From NCBI RefSeq assembly GCF_008000995.1, contig NZ_CP042828.1, forward strand, positions 1,364,001 to 1,428,000: a stretch of 64,000 nucleotides of DNA, read 5' to 3'. Each line of letters starts with the position of its first letter. The stretch's first letter is position 1. Shown here one piece after another: positions 33,572-42,524 of this stretch. The position numbers and the translations under genes were made by a program. The stretch comes from Ruania zhangjianzhongii. GTDB taxonomy: Bacteria; Actinomycetota; Actinomycetes; Actinomycetales; Beutenbergiaceae. The notes beneath the pieces were generated by a model that saw only the letters and a list, made by a program, of their open reading frames with translations, did no database searches and was not told where the DNA came from.

Positions 33572-34897
33572 ATGCCCAGCACGCGCACCAGACTTCCCCG
33601 ACTCGCCGCAGCGGCGACCGGTGCCCTCACCCTGACCGCTCTCGCCGCCTGTGGCGGTACCGGCGATCCCGCCGGATCGGGTGGCTCCGGCGAGTCCGGC
33701 GACATCACGCTGACCGTCGCCACCTTCAACCAGTTCGGCTACACCGACGAGATGCTGGACCGCTTCGAGGAGGAGCACCCCGGCGTCACCGTGGAGCTGA
33801 TCACCGCAGATACCTCCGAAGCCGCACGCACCAACCTGACCACCAAGATCGCTGCCGGGGGTGAAGGCCTGGCCGACATCGAGGCGATCGAGGTGGACTG
33901 GCTGCCCGAGCTGATGCAGTACCCGGACCTGTTCGCGGACCTGAGCGATCCCGAGCTCGAGGGCCGATGGCTGGACTGGAAGGTCGACCAGGCGACGACA
34001 GCCGATGGCCGCGTGCTCGGTTACGGCACTGACGTTGGCCCCGAGGCCATCTGTTACCGCCAGGATCTGTTCGCCGACGCCGGACTGCCGAGCGAGCCGG
34101 AGGAGGTCGCCGAGCTGCTCGGCGGTGCGGACGCCACCTGGGAGAGCTACTTCGAGGTTGGTCGGGAGTTCGTGGCCAGCTCCGACGCTGCGTGGTTCGA
34201 CGGTGCTCAGCCGACCTATCAGGCCATGGTGAACCAGCTTGACGCTCCGTACGAGGACGCGGGCTCGGAGGAGCCGCTGGACCTGGCCGCCAACTCCGGC
34301 GTCCAGGACGTCTACACCCAGGTGCTGGATGCGGCAGTGGGTGACGAGCTCTCCGCCGGCCTGCAGCAGTGGACCCCCGACTGGGACGCGGCGTTCCAGA
34401 ACGACGGCTTCGCCACGATGGTCTGCCCCGCCTGGATGACTGGTCCGATCGAGGAGCGCGCCGGCGGCGTCGACGGCTGGAACGTGGCCGATGTCTTCCC
34501 CGGCGGAGGCGGCAACTGGGGTGGGTCCTTCATCACCGTGCCCGCCTCCGGTGCGCACACGGACGAGGCGGCTGAGCTCGCCGCGTGGCTGACCGCACCG
34601 GAACAGCAGACCGAGGCGTTCGGCAATGCCGGCACCTTCCCGTCGCAGCTGGAGGCACAGGCCTCGGAGGATGTGCAGACCGCCACGAACGCCTTCTTCA
34701 ACGACGCTCCGGTGGGGGAGATCTTCGCCGCTCGGGCGGAGGCGATCGCTGGTGTGCCGTACAAGGGCCCGAACTACTTCGCCATCCACCAGGCTGTGCA
34801 GGACGCGGTGCTCCGGGTGGACGTCACCGGTGAGCAGGACGTCGATGCCAGCTGGGCGAGTGCAGTGGAGGCGTTCAACGCCCTGGGGCTGATGTAA
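33572..34897 (+). CDS. cebE: Sugar ABC transporter substrate-binding lipoprotein (cellobiose type)
   Basis: A 441-residue extracellular solute-binding protein, family 1. A signal peptide ends in the lipobox TALAAC with Cys27 as lipid attachment site, followed by a Gly/Ser linker (GGTGDPAGSGGSGESGD). The mature protein has the periplasmic-binding fold (ITLTVATFNQFGYTDEMLDRFEEEHPGVTVELIT at its start). ATG at 33572 has an AAGGA site. It heads an operon of two permeases and a GH1 beta-glucosidase behind two CelR-type operators, which points to cellobiose or another beta-glucoside; the exact oligosaccharide is not proven. Confidence 0.88.
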   Translation: MPSTRTRLPRLAAAATGALTLTALAACGGTGDPAGSGGSGESGDITLTVATFNQFGYTDEMLDRFEEEHPGVTVELITADTSEAARTNLTTKIAAGGEGLADIEAIEVDWLPELMQYPDLFADLSDPELEGRWLDWKVDQATTADGRVLGYGTDVGPEAICYRQDLFADAGLPSEPEEVAELLGGADATWESYFEVGREFVASSDAAWFDGAQPTYQAMVNQLDAPYEDAGSEEPLDLAANSGVQDVYTQVLDAAVGDELSAGLQQWTPDWDAAFQNDGFATMVCPAWMTGPIEERAGGVDGWNVADVFPGGGGNWGGSFITVPASGAHTDEAAELAAWLTAPEQQTEAFGNAGTFPSQLEAQASEDVQTATNAFFNDAPVGEIFAARAEAIAGVPYKGPNYFAIHQAVQDAVLRVDVTGEQDVDASWASAVEAFNALGLM

Positions 34898-34919
34898 CCG
34901 AGCGAGTGCTCCTGTCCCC

Positions 34920-34947
34920 GCGGGGCCGGCTTGCCAGCCGGCCCCGC
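34920..34947 (+). terminator. Intercistronic hairpin between binding protein and permease genes
   Basis: Perfect 12-bp stem GCGGGGCCGGCT / AGCCGGCCCCGC with loop TGCC. Such hairpins commonly keep binding-protein mRNA abundant and reduce read-through into permease genes. Confidence 0.7.
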
Positions 34948-34975
34948 ACTGTCCGCCCGGAAACGAAGGCATGAC

Positions 34976-36142
34976 ATGGCCGTCCTGACCCACAGCCGCC
35001 CCGGTAAGGCGCCGCCACCTGCGGAACAGCCGCCTCGCCGCGTCGGCTTCTCCCAGCGGCTCGGTCGCTGGGACGTGAAGCTCTCTCCCTATCTGTACAT
35101 CTCGCCGTTCTTCCTGTTCTTCGCCCTCGTCGGCGCGTTCCCGCTGCTGTACACCGCTTACGTCTCGGTGCACGAGTGGAACTTGCTCGGTGGCCAGGGG
35201 GAGTTCGTCGGCCTGGAGAACTTCGCCGACGTCCTCGCTCAGCCGGTGTTCTGGAAGTCGGTGGCCAACACCTTCTCCATCTTCGCTCTCTCCGCGATCC
35301 CGCAGCTGGCGCTGGCAGTGACCATCGCCGCACTGCTGGACCAGAACCTGCGCGCCGCCACCTTCTGGCGGATGGGGGTGTTGGTGCCGTACGTGGTGGC
35401 GCCGGTGGCCGTCTCGGTGATCTTCGGGCGGCTGTTCGCGGACCAGTACGGGCTGATCAACGCGATGCTCGGCGTGGTCGGTCTGGATCCGGTGGGCTGG
35501 CACAGCGACCGGTTCGCCAGTCACCTGGCGATCGCCACGATGGTGAACTTCCGCTGGACCGGGTACAACGCGTTGATCCTGCTCGCGGCGATGCAGGCGG
35601 TGCCTCGCGAGCTCTACGAGGCCGCGGTGATCGACGGCGCGGGCCGGGTGCGGCAGTTCGTCTCGGTGACCATCCCGCAGATCCGCGCCACGATGGTGTT
35701 CGTGGTGATCACCGCCACGATCGGGGGGATGCAGATCTTCGACGAGGCCCGCATGTTCGACCACTTGGGGATGGGCGGGCCCAGCCGGAACTGGATGACC
35801 ACTGTGCTGTACCTGTACGACGTGGCCTGGGGGAACCAGAAGAACTTCGGCCGTGCCGCGGCCGTCGCCTGGCTGTTGTTCCTGCTGATCGTGCTCATCG
35901 GCCTGATCAACTTCTTCCTCACTACCCGGATCGCCACTGGTGGCGGCGACCGGTCCACGGTCAGCCGGAAGCGGACCAACGCGGTGATCGCCAGGGCTCG
36001 CGTGGACGCCCAGGCTGCGCGGGCAGCGGCGGGTGTCAACCGGTCGGGCACCGCCCCGCCGGGCGGCGCTGCGGCCCCGCCGGGCGCACCGCCGTCGGCA
36101 CCGCACCGGACCGGCCAGCACGATCGAGGTGAACACCGATGA
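34976..36142 (+). CDS. cebF: Sugar ABC transporter permease (CebF-type)
   Basis: A 388-residue inner-membrane permease with about six helices and the EAA loop (LYEAAVIDGAGRVRQFVSVTIPQIRA) that contacts the ATPase. The C-terminus has an unusual 65-residue tail rich in Ala, Pro, Gly and Arg after the last helix (from about 323), with no recognisable domain. ATG at 34976 follows a GAAGGC site. The next permease starts within its last codons (ATGA overlap at 36139). No dedicated ATPase is encoded, so a shared MsiK-like ATPase elsewhere is expected. Confidence 0.88.
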   Translation: MAVLTHSRPGKAPPPAEQPPRRVGFSQRLGRWDVKLSPYLYISPFFLFFALVGAFPLLYTAYVSVHEWNLLGGQGEFVGLENFADVLAQPVFWKSVANTFSIFALSAIPQLALAVTIAALLDQNLRAATFWRMGVLVPYVVAPVAVSVIFGRLFADQYGLINAMLGVVGLDPVGWHSDRFASHLAIATMVNFRWTGYNALILLAAMQAVPRELYEAAVIDGAGRVRQFVSVTIPQIRATMVFVVITATIGGMQIFDEARMFDHLGMGGPSRNWMTTVLYLYDVAWGNQKNFGRAAAVAWLLFLLIVLIGLINFFLTTRIATGGGDRSTVSRKRTNAVIARARVDAQAARAAAGVNRSGTAPPGGAAAPPGAPPSAPHRTGQHDRGEHR

Positions 36143-37056
36143 CCTCCCTTCCCGTCACCGCCCAGACCGCAGGGGCAGGCGCTGCCCGTGCGGCGGCCCG
36201 CCGCCGAGGCTCTCGCGCCTCGCGAGCCGCCTCCCGTCGCCCCGGCTGGCTCACCTATGGGCTGCTGGCCGTGATCCTGGCGATCTCTGCCTTCCCGCTC
36301 TACTACACCCTGCTGCTGGGCTCCTCCAGCCAGGAGGAGATCTCGCAGCAGGCCGTGCCGCAGTGGTTGCCAGACCTGAGTGTGCTGAATCGGTTCGCCG
36401 AGGTCGTCGCTTCCAGCCAGATCAACTTCGTCAAGGCACTGACGAACTCGGTGATCATCTCCGTGACCGCGTCCCTGTCCGTCGTACTGTTCTCCACCCT
36501 GGCCGGGTTCGCCTTCGCCAAGCTCCGGTTCGCGTGGCGCCGCGGCCTGTTGGTGTTCGTGATCGCCACGATGGCTGTACCGACCCAGCTGGGTGTCATC
36601 CCGCTGTACATCCTGATGACCGACCTGGACTGGGTGGGCAAGCTGCAGGCGGTGATCATCCCGGCGATGCTCTGCCCGTTCGGGGTGTTCTGGATGACCC
36701 AGTACCTGTCCTCTGCGCTGCCGTTCGAGCTGATCGAGGCAGCCCGGGTGGATGGGGCGTCCATGTTCCGCACGTTCCGGTCCATCGCGCTGCCTACGGC
36801 GGCCCCGGCAGCGGCGATGCTGTTCCTGTTCTGGTTCGTGATGCAGTGGACGATGTTCTTCTGGCCGTCCATCGTGCTCAGCTCGCAGAACCCCACCCTG
36901 CCCCTGGTGGTGCAGTCCCTGCAGGGCCACTACTTCACCGACTACTCCCTCGTGATGGCCGGCATCTTCCTGGTCACGTTCCCGCTGCTGGTGATCTTCG
37001 CGATCGTCGGCAAGCAGCTCGTGGCCGGAATCATGACCGGCGCCGTCAAAGGCTGA
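36139..37056 (+). CDS. cebG: Sugar ABC transporter permease (CebG-type)
   Basis: A 305-residue permease partner of the preceding gene: Arg/Ala-rich N-terminus, six predicted helices, and the EAA loop (FELIEAARVDGASMFRTFRSIALPTAAP). Translation is probably coupled to the upstream gene by the 4-nt overlap. Together with the lipoprotein it would form an importer of the CUT1 class. The stop overlaps a possible ATG of the beta-glucosidase. Confidence 0.88.
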   Translation: MTSLPVTAQTAGAGAARAAARRRGSRASRAASRRPGWLTYGLLAVILAISAFPLYYTLLLGSSSQEEISQQAVPQWLPDLSVLNRFAEVVASSQINFVKALTNSVIISVTASLSVVLFSTLAGFAFAKLRFAWRRGLLVFVIATMAVPTQLGVIPLYILMTDLDWVGKLQAVIIPAMLCPFGVFWMTQYLSSALPFELIEAARVDGASMFRTFRSIALPTAAPAAAMLFLFWFVMQWTMFFWPSIVLSSQNPTLPLVVQSLQGHYFTDYSLVMAGIFLVTFPLLVIFAIVGKQLVAGIMTGAVKG

Positions 37057-37076
37057 TGACTGGAGGTTCCACCCCG

Positions 37077-38591
37077 ATGACCCTGACCCAGCCGGCGCAG
37101 CGCCCTGTGCCGTTCACCGCATCCCGACCGCTGCCGGACCCGAGCCCAGGTCCTGCCGACTTTCCCGAGGAGTTCGTCTGGGGGGCCGCCACTGCCGCCT
37201 ACCAGGTGGAGGGTGCGGCGGCTGAGGGCGGGCGCCGCGAGTCGATCTGGGACACGTTCTGCCGGATCCCCGGTGCCGTGCACGGCGGTGACGACGGCTC
37301 TGTGGCCTGCGACCAGTACCACCGGTACCCCGAGGACGTCGCGCTGATCCGCAGCCTGGGGCTGGACGCCTACCGGTTCTCCGCCTCCTGGGCGCGGGTG
37401 GTCCCGGATGGACGCACCGTCAACCAGGCCGGGCTGGACTACTACTCCCGCCTGGTGGACGAGCTGCTCGCAGCAGAGATCACTCCGTGGCTCACCCTCT
37501 ACCACTGGGACTTGCCGCAGGCGCTCGAGGACGACGGCGGGTGGCCGGCCCGAGAGACGGCGTACCGGTTCGCCGAGTACGCCGCAGCGATGCACGACGC
37601 CCTCGGGGACCGGGTGCGCACCTGGACCACGCTGAACGAGCCGTGGTGCTCGGCCTTCCTTGGCTACACCGCCGGCAGCCACGCCCCCGGAAGGCAGTCC
37701 GGGCGGGACGGTCTCGCGGCGGCCCACCACCTCCTCCTCGGCCACGGCCTCGCCCTGGACGAGCTCCGCCGTCGGGATTCGACCGCCCGGCTGGGCATCA
37801 CGCTGAACTTCACCGTGGCCGATCCGGTCGATCCCGAGGACCCGGCCGACGTGGACGCCGCACGGAGCGAGGACGGGCTGTTCAACCGAATCTTCCTCGA
37901 CCCGATCTTCGCGGGCGCCTACCCGCCGGATGTCCTCCAGGACGTCGCTCACCTGGGCCTGACCACGCACATCCAGCCCGGCGACCTGGACCTGATCTCG
38001 GCCCCGATCGATCTGCTCGGCGTGAACTACTACAACGGGGCGGCGATCTCCGCTAGCCCGGGCGAAGGCGTCCAGGAGGGGCAGAACCGGCCCGACGGCG
38101 TTCGGCAGGAGGAACACCGGCCGCACCGTGCGGTCGGCTCACCCCACCCGGTGGGCGGCGTCTACCACCGTTCCCGGGGACTGCCCACCACAGCGATGGG
38201 CTGGGAGGTGCAGCCGGAAGGGTTGACCCGGCTGCTCACCAGGCTGCAGCAGGACTACACCGGCCCGCGCGGTACGGCGCTCTACGTCACTGAGAACGGG
38301 GCTGCCTACCCGGACGAAGTGGCGCCTGACGGCCAGGTGCACGACACGGACCGGATCGCCTACCTCGAGGCGCACCTGCGCGCGGTGACGGAGGCGATCG
38401 CCGCCGGCGCGGACGTGCGCGGATACTTTCTCTGGTCGCTGCTGGACAACTTCGAATGGGCGCTCGGCTACAGCAAGCGGTTCGGCATCGTGCACGTCGA
38501 CTACGCCACGCAGCAACGGACCATCAAGGCCTCCGGGCGGTGGTACGCCCGAGTAGCGGCTGCCCACGCCCTGCCCGCGCCGGGAACCTGA
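37077..38591 (+). CDS. bglC: GH1 beta-glucosidase
   Basis: Hydrolyses imported cellobiose or other beta-glucosides in the cytoplasm; no signal peptide. In 504 residues the acid/base E188 (TTLNEPW) and nucleophile E406 (YVTENGAAY) are present, as is the N-terminal family signature FPEEFVWGAATAAYQVEGA (about 29-47) and the sugar-binding WSLLDNFEWALGY near the end. ATG at 37077 with GGAGG 10 nt upstream is chosen over an in-frame ATG at 37056. A Gly/Gln/Arg/His-rich loop near 325-365 is longer than usual. Last gene of the operon, before the LacI repressor. Confidence 0.95.
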   Translation: MTLTQPAQRPVPFTASRPLPDPSPGPADFPEEFVWGAATAAYQVEGAAAEGGRRESIWDTFCRIPGAVHGGDDGSVACDQYHRYPEDVALIRSLGLDAYRFSASWARVVPDGRTVNQAGLDYYSRLVDELLAAEITPWLTLYHWDLPQALEDDGGWPARETAYRFAEYAAAMHDALGDRVRTWTTLNEPWCSAFLGYTAGSHAPGRQSGRDGLAAAHHLLLGHGLALDELRRRDSTARLGITLNFTVADPVDPEDPADVDAARSEDGLFNRIFLDPIFAGAYPPDVLQDVAHLGLTTHIQPGDLDLISAPIDLLGVNYYNGAAISASPGEGVQEGQNRPDGVRQEEHRPHRAVGSPHPVGGVYHRSRGLPTTAMGWEVQPEGLTRLLTRLQQDYTGPRGTALYVTENGAAYPDEVAPDGQVHDTDRIAYLEAHLRAVTEAIAAGADVRGYFLWSLLDNFEWALGYSKRFGIVHVDYATQQRTIKASGRWYARVAAAHALPAPGT

Positions 38592-38613
38592 ACGGCGGTG
38601 AGGTCTACGCCGC

Positions 38614-38619
38614 TAGAGT
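38614..38619 (+). promoter_or_regulatory. Probable -10 element of the LacI repressor gene
   Basis: TAGAGT ends 8 nt before the ATG at 38628, so the repressor has its own leaderless-type promoter; the in-frame codon at 38598 is then not used. Confidence 0.45.
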
Positions 38620-38627
38620 CAGGCCTC

Positions 38628-39626
38628 ATGCCCTCGGTCACCCTCGACGACGTCGCTTCCGCCGCTGGAGTGTCGCGATCGACCGCCTCGCGAGCGATCA
38701 ACGGCGGAAAGAAGGTTTCGCCCGAGGCGCAGGCTGCGGTCGACGATGCGGTGGATCGCCTCGGCTATTCGCCGAACCCGGCCGCACGCACGCTGGTGAC
38801 CCGCCGGACCGGATCGATCGCACTGGTGCTCCCCGAGCCTGACGCTCGCATCCTGTCCGACCCGTTCCTCGCCGGGCTGCTCCGCGGCGTCAGCGACGGG
38901 CTGTACGGCACCGACCTGCAGCTGGTGCTCCTGCTGGCCCGCCGGGGGGAGCCGCCCGGCCGCACGGCGCGCTACCTGCGCAGCGGGCACGTGGACGGCG
39001 CCATCGTGGCCTCGCACCATGCCGACGACCAGCTGGAGGAACGGCTCGCCGATGGGCAGCTGCCGGCGGTGTTCGTCGGCCGTCCGTTCACCGACTACGG
39101 GCTGCACTACGTGGACACCGACAACCAGGCCGGCGGAATGCTCGCCGCTCGTCGGCTGCTGGACCGGGGCTGCCGCCGGATGGGGACGGTCACCGGCCCG
39201 ATGGATATGCCGGCTGCGGTGGACCGGCTCGAGGGCTGGCGGCAGACCGTGGCCGGCGCGGGCCTGCCCGCCGCGATCACCCACGGAGACTTCACCGTGG
39301 AGGGTGGGGCGCGCGCGAGTGCCGAACTGCTCGACCATGACCCGGAGGTGGACGGGATCTTCGTGGCGTCGGACCTGATGGCGATCGGCGCGATGCAGGT
39401 GCTGGCCGCGCGTGGCCGGCGGGTCCCGGAGGAAGTGGCCGTGGTCGGCTACGACGCACTCGGGGCTGCCGGGCGAACCTCACCGCGGCTGACCACGGTG
39501 TACAACCCGCAGGTCGAGATGGTCGCGGCGGCGACACAGACGCTGCTCGCGATGCTGGCCGGCGAGCCGGCGCCGGCCGAGCCGCACATGCTCGCCCCGG
39601 AGCTGGTCGAGGGCGGCACCGCCTGA
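38628..39626 (+). CDS. cebR: LacI-family repressor (CelR/CebR type)
   Basis: A 332-residue regulator: N-terminal LacI helix-turn-helix (MPSVTLDDVASAAGVSRSTASRAINGGKKVSPEAQAAVDDAVDRLGYSPNPAARTL) and a periplasmic-binding-like effector domain (about 60-330). It lies 36 nt after the beta-glucosidase. The two operators upstream of the binding protein match the CelR consensus, so it most likely represses that operon until cellobiose or a related sugar is bound. This is inferred from operator and location, not shown. Confidence 0.88.
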   Translation: MPSVTLDDVASAAGVSRSTASRAINGGKKVSPEAQAAVDDAVDRLGYSPNPAARTLVTRRTGSIALVLPEPDARILSDPFLAGLLRGVSDGLYGTDLQLVLLLARRGEPPGRTARYLRSGHVDGAIVASHHADDQLEERLADGQLPAVFVGRPFTDYGLHYVDTDNQAGGMLAARRLLDRGCRRMGTVTGPMDMPAAVDRLEGWRQTVAGAGLPAAITHGDFTVEGGARASAELLDHDPEVDGIFVASDLMAIGAMQVLAARGRRVPEEVAVVGYDALGAAGRTSPRLTTVYNPQVEMVAAATQTLLAMLAGEPAPAEPHMLAPELVEGGTA

Positions 39627-39669
39627 CCCGAACCGTTCGCGCGCGGGGTGAGCGTCGAGTGGACGAACT

Positions 39670-39698
39670 CCGTTGCCCGGATCGTGTCCAGGCAACGG
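39670..39698. terminator. Terminator between lacI-type and TetR-type genes
   Basis: CCGTTGCC pairs with GGCAACGG across a 13-nt loop and is followed by ATTTT, between convergent genes. Confidence 0.65.
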
Positions 39699-39752
39699 AT
39701 TTTGGCCAGTCGGGGCGATGGGACTGGGTGACCGGACCGCGAGCGAAGGTGG

Positions 39753-40724
39753 CTACTTGTTCCGCGCCTTCTCCGCCTCGCGTTCCTGCCGCTCCCGGGC
39801 CCGGGCCACTGCCTCCCGTTCGCGCTTGATGGCCTCGCGCACCTTCTTCTGCGCCTCGCGCGCTGCCTTCTCCGCCTCCCTGCGGGCGATCCGTGCCGCC
39901 CGCACCTTCGGGTCCTTCGGGAACGCGTCTGTGGCCGGCGGCTCCAACGATTCCTGCGGCACTGTCGGGGGCGCCCCGCCGGCCCGGGAATCGACGTAGA
40001 GTCCGACTCCGTCGAGCATCCGGTCCAGGCCGAAGGCGAGCGGATCGGCGTCTGCGGTGAACACGCCGGCGTCGATCGCGGGCCGCAGGTGGGGGAACTG
40101 CTCGGCCGTGACCAGGGCATCGATCGTGTCGGCGATCTGGCGATCCAGGTCGTCCGTAGTCATCTCCGCGGCGCGGGCCTGCTCCTCGTAGCTGCGGGCG
40201 ACGATCGCCTGCCAGCGGGCGTGGCCGGTCATCAGCAGCAGAACCGCGATCTTCTCCAGATCGTCGAGCGGGGTTTCGGTCAGCGTGTGCAGCGCCGCGT
40301 CCATCCAGGCGAGGTTCGCCGGTGTGCTCGGGATGCCGGCGATCGGCAGGTCCAGGAGCCACGGGTGAGCGGCGTAGATCGCCATCGTCTCGTTGTGCCA
40401 CCGGAGGAGTCCTTCGCGCCAGTCGGTGGCTTCGGTAATGCGCAGCGGTGAAGTGCCCAGCGCGTCTTCGCCCATCAGCAGGAGGAGGTCGTCCTTGCTG
40501 GTGACATACCGGTACAGGGACATCGTGGTGAAGCCGAGTTGCTTGGCCACTGCGGACATCGAGACTGCGCCGAGCCCCTCGCTGTCTGCGATCTCGACGG
40601 CGACCTCCACGATCCGCTCCAGGCTGAGCTCGCGCTTGGGGCCACGCTGCTGCGGGTGGGCCGCCACGCCCCAGGCGAGCGCGAGGCCCCGGGGCAGCTC
40701 GACCTCGTCGGCTTCGATGTCCAT
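39753..40724 (-). CDS. TetR-family repressor of the adjacent ABC exporter
   Basis: A 323-residue TetR protein, longer than usual. The N-terminal helix-turn-helix is at about 33-75 (ELSLERIVEVAVEIADSEGLGAVSMSAVAKQLGFTTMSLYRYVTSKDDLL), the ligand domain at about 85-240 and a highly charged Arg/Glu/Ala coiled-coil tail at about 270-323. Start at 40724 (MDIEADEVEL) fits a TAGGCT hexamer 6 nt upstream; an upstream in-frame GTG at 40730 is the alternative. It is divergent from a drug-exporter-like ABC pair and probably represses it. Confidence 0.88.
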   Translation of the reverse strand: MDIEADEVELPRGLALAWGVAAHPQQRGPKRELSLERIVEVAVEIADSEGLGAVSMSAVAKQLGFTTMSLYRYVTSKDDLLLLMGEDALGTSPLRITEATDWREGLLRWHNETMAIYAAHPWLLDLPIAGIPSTPANLAWMDAALHTLTETPLDDLEKIAVLLLMTGHARWQAIVARSYEEQARAAEMTTDDLDRQIADTIDALVTAEQFPHLRPAIDAGVFTADADPLAFGLDRMLDGVGLYVDSRAGGAPPTVPQESLEPPATDAFPKDPKVRAARIARREAEKAAREAQKKVREAIKREREAVARARERQEREAEKARNK

Positions 40725-40730
40725 CCCCAC

Positions 40731-40736
40731 AGCCTA
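40731..40736 (-). promoter_or_regulatory. Probable -10 element of the TetR gene
   Basis: TAGGCT on the minus strand ends 6 nt before the ATG at 40724. Confidence 0.45.
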
Positions 40737-40763
40737 GTTCTGTTTACGTCATAGACAAGTGCG

Positions 40764-40794
40764 TGTATGACATATACAGTTTAGTGTGTACACA
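40764..40794. promoter_or_regulatory. Putative TetR operator region
   Basis: The inverted repeat TGTAT-GACAT-ATACA (40764-40778) and a perfect TGTGTACACA palindrome (40785-40794) lie between the divergent TetR and ABC genes, within an AT-rich stretch. Confidence 0.55.
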
Positions 40795-40815
40795 GACGAA
40801 GGAGAGGAAGGGCTC

Positions 40816-41721
40816 ATGAACGTAGCGATCGAGGTGAGCGGCCTACGGAAATCGTTCGGCGCCGTCGAGGTCCTGAGCGGGATCGACCTGCGGGTCGAAC
40901 GTGGTTCGGTCCACGCCCTGCTCGGACCGAACGGAGCGGGCAAGACCACGCTGGTGACGATCCTGGCGACGTTGGTGCGCCCGGATGCCGGCACGGCGAG
41001 CATCGCCGGCACCGATCTGCTCACCGACCCGGCCGGGGTGCGCCGTCGGATCGCGCTGACCGGCCAGTCCGCTGCGGTGGACGATGTGCTCACCGCGGAG
41101 GAGAACCTGCGGATGATGGCGGGGCTGCAAGGACTGCGCGGCCGGGCGGCACGCATCCGCACCCGAGAGCTGCTCGACCGGTTCGACCTGAGCGACGCTG
41201 CCCGCCGGCGGGTGAAGACCTTCTCCGGTGGGATGCGCCGGCGCCTCGACCTCGCGCTCTCCCTGGTGGTGGCCGCCGATGTGGTCTTCCTCGACGAGCC
41301 GACTACCGGCCTGGACCCGCGCAGCCGGCGCGAGCTATGGGAGGTGATCCGCACCTTGCGCGCCGATGGCACCACGGTGCTGCTCACCACCCAGTACCTG
41401 GAAGAGGCGGACGAGCTGGCCGACCGGATCTCGATCGTCGGTGCCGGGCGGATCGTCGCCGAGGGCACCCCGGCCGAGCTGAAGAGCACGGTGGGGGAGG
41501 AGCGGGTCGAGGTCCGGGACGCGGGCGGCGCCGTGCTGCACGCCGAGCCGACCGACGGCAGCTCCGCCGGTCTACGCCGGGCGCTGGACGTCATCGACGG
41601 ACTGGGCCTGACCGGTGAGCTCGTGGTCCGCCGCCCCAGCCTGGACGACGTGTTCTTCGCCCTCACCGAGGCGCCTGCCGCCACTGCACCCCAGCTCGTC
41701 ACCACCGGAAGGAACTCCTGA
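40816..41721 (+). CDS. ABC exporter ATP-binding protein (DrrA-like)
   Basis: A 301-residue ATPase: Walker A LLGPNGAGKTT (about 36-46), signature FSGGMRRRLDLA, Walker B VVFLDEPTTGLDP and LTTQYLEEAD, the last being typical for DrrA-type daunorubicin-resistance ATPases, plus the C-terminal domain DUF4162-like with VRRPSLDDVFFALTE. The ATG at 40816 has a GGAGAGGAAGGG site. The permease gene starts at the last base of its stop codon. Substrate of export is unknown. Confidence 0.9.
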   Translation: MNVAIEVSGLRKSFGAVEVLSGIDLRVERGSVHALLGPNGAGKTTLVTILATLVRPDAGTASIAGTDLLTDPAGVRRRIALTGQSAAVDDVLTAEENLRMMAGLQGLRGRAARIRTRELLDRFDLSDAARRRVKTFSGGMRRRLDLALSLVVAADVVFLDEPTTGLDPRSRRELWEVIRTLRADGTTVLLTTQYLEEADELADRISIVGAGRIVAEGTPAELKSTVGEERVEVRDAGGAVLHAEPTDGSSAGLRRALDVIDGLGLTGELVVRRPSLDDVFFALTEAPAATAPQLVTTGRNS

Positions 41722-42524
41722 TGACCACCCTCACCGCGCCAACGTCTGCGCCACCGGCGGCCCGGTTGCGTCCGGGCGCCGAGGAGGCAGTCTTCATCGG
41801 CCGCAGCCTGCGGCACAGCGTGCGCAACGTGGACGCCATGCTGATGGCGATCATGCTGCCGGTGATGCTGATGCTGCTGTTCGTCTACGTCTTCGGCGGC
41901 GCGTTCGATCCGGGCGGGGGCTACGTGAACTACGTGGTGCCGGGCATCATCCTGCTCTGCGCCGGGTTCGGGGCATCCTCCACGGCCATCGATGTGGCCG
42001 GGGACAAGGCCTCCGGGATCATGGACCGGCTGCGCACGCTGCCGATCCGCAGCTGGGCGGCGGTGACAGGGCACGTGGTGGCCAGCCTGGTCCGGAACCT
42101 GCTCGCCACCGCAGTGGTGATCGGGGTCGCGTTCGCGATCGGCTTCCGGCCCACTGGCGGGGCGCCCGAGTGGTTGTTGGCGCTCGCTCTGGTTGCGCTG
42201 TACATCCTCGCGATCACCTACCTGTTCGCCGCGATCGGCCTGGCCACCGGCAGCCCCGAGGCCGCGAACGGGTACGGCTTCGTGCTGCTCTTCCTGCCGT
42301 ATCTCTCGACGGCGTTCGTCGGCGCCGAGACCCTGCCCACCTGGCTCCGGGGGTTTGCCGAGCACCAGCCGATCACCCCGGTGATCGAGACGGTGCGGGG
42401 GCTGCTGATGGGCACCCCCGCCGGCTCTGCGCCCGCGATCGCGCTGACCTGGCTCGTCGGGATCCTCGCCGTTGCCGTCGTCTGGTCGGTGATCCTGTTC
42501 AAGCGGCAGGCGGGTCGCCGATGA
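41721..42524 (+). CDS. ABC-2 type exporter permease (DrrB-like)
   Basis: A 267-residue ABC-2 permease with six predicted helices; conserved ADP of the family (GVPGIILLCAGFGASSTAIDVAGDKASGIMDRLRTLPI-like segment near 70-110) is present. It overlaps the ATPase stop by one base and forms the membrane part of the same exporter. The ATG at 41721 follows GGAAGGA. It overlaps the GNAT gene by 4 nt. Confidence 0.88.
   Translation: MTTLTAPTSAPPAARLRPGAEEAVFIGRSLRHSVRNVDAMLMAIMLPVMLMLLFVYVFGGAFDPGGGYVNYVVPGIILLCAGFGASSTAIDVAGDKASGIMDRLRTLPIRSWAAVTGHVVASLVRNLLATAVVIGVAFAIGFRPTGGAPEWLLALALVALYILAITYLFAAIGLATGSPEAANGYGFVLLFLPYLSTAFVGAETLPTWLRGFAEHQPITPVIETVRGLLMGTPAGSAPAIALTWLVGILAVAVVWSVILFKRQAGRR

Noticed and set aside
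34920-34947. Full transcription terminator after the CebE gene
   Set aside because: The permeases and beta-glucosidase follow without another promoter; the hairpin is better read as partial attenuation or mRNA protection.
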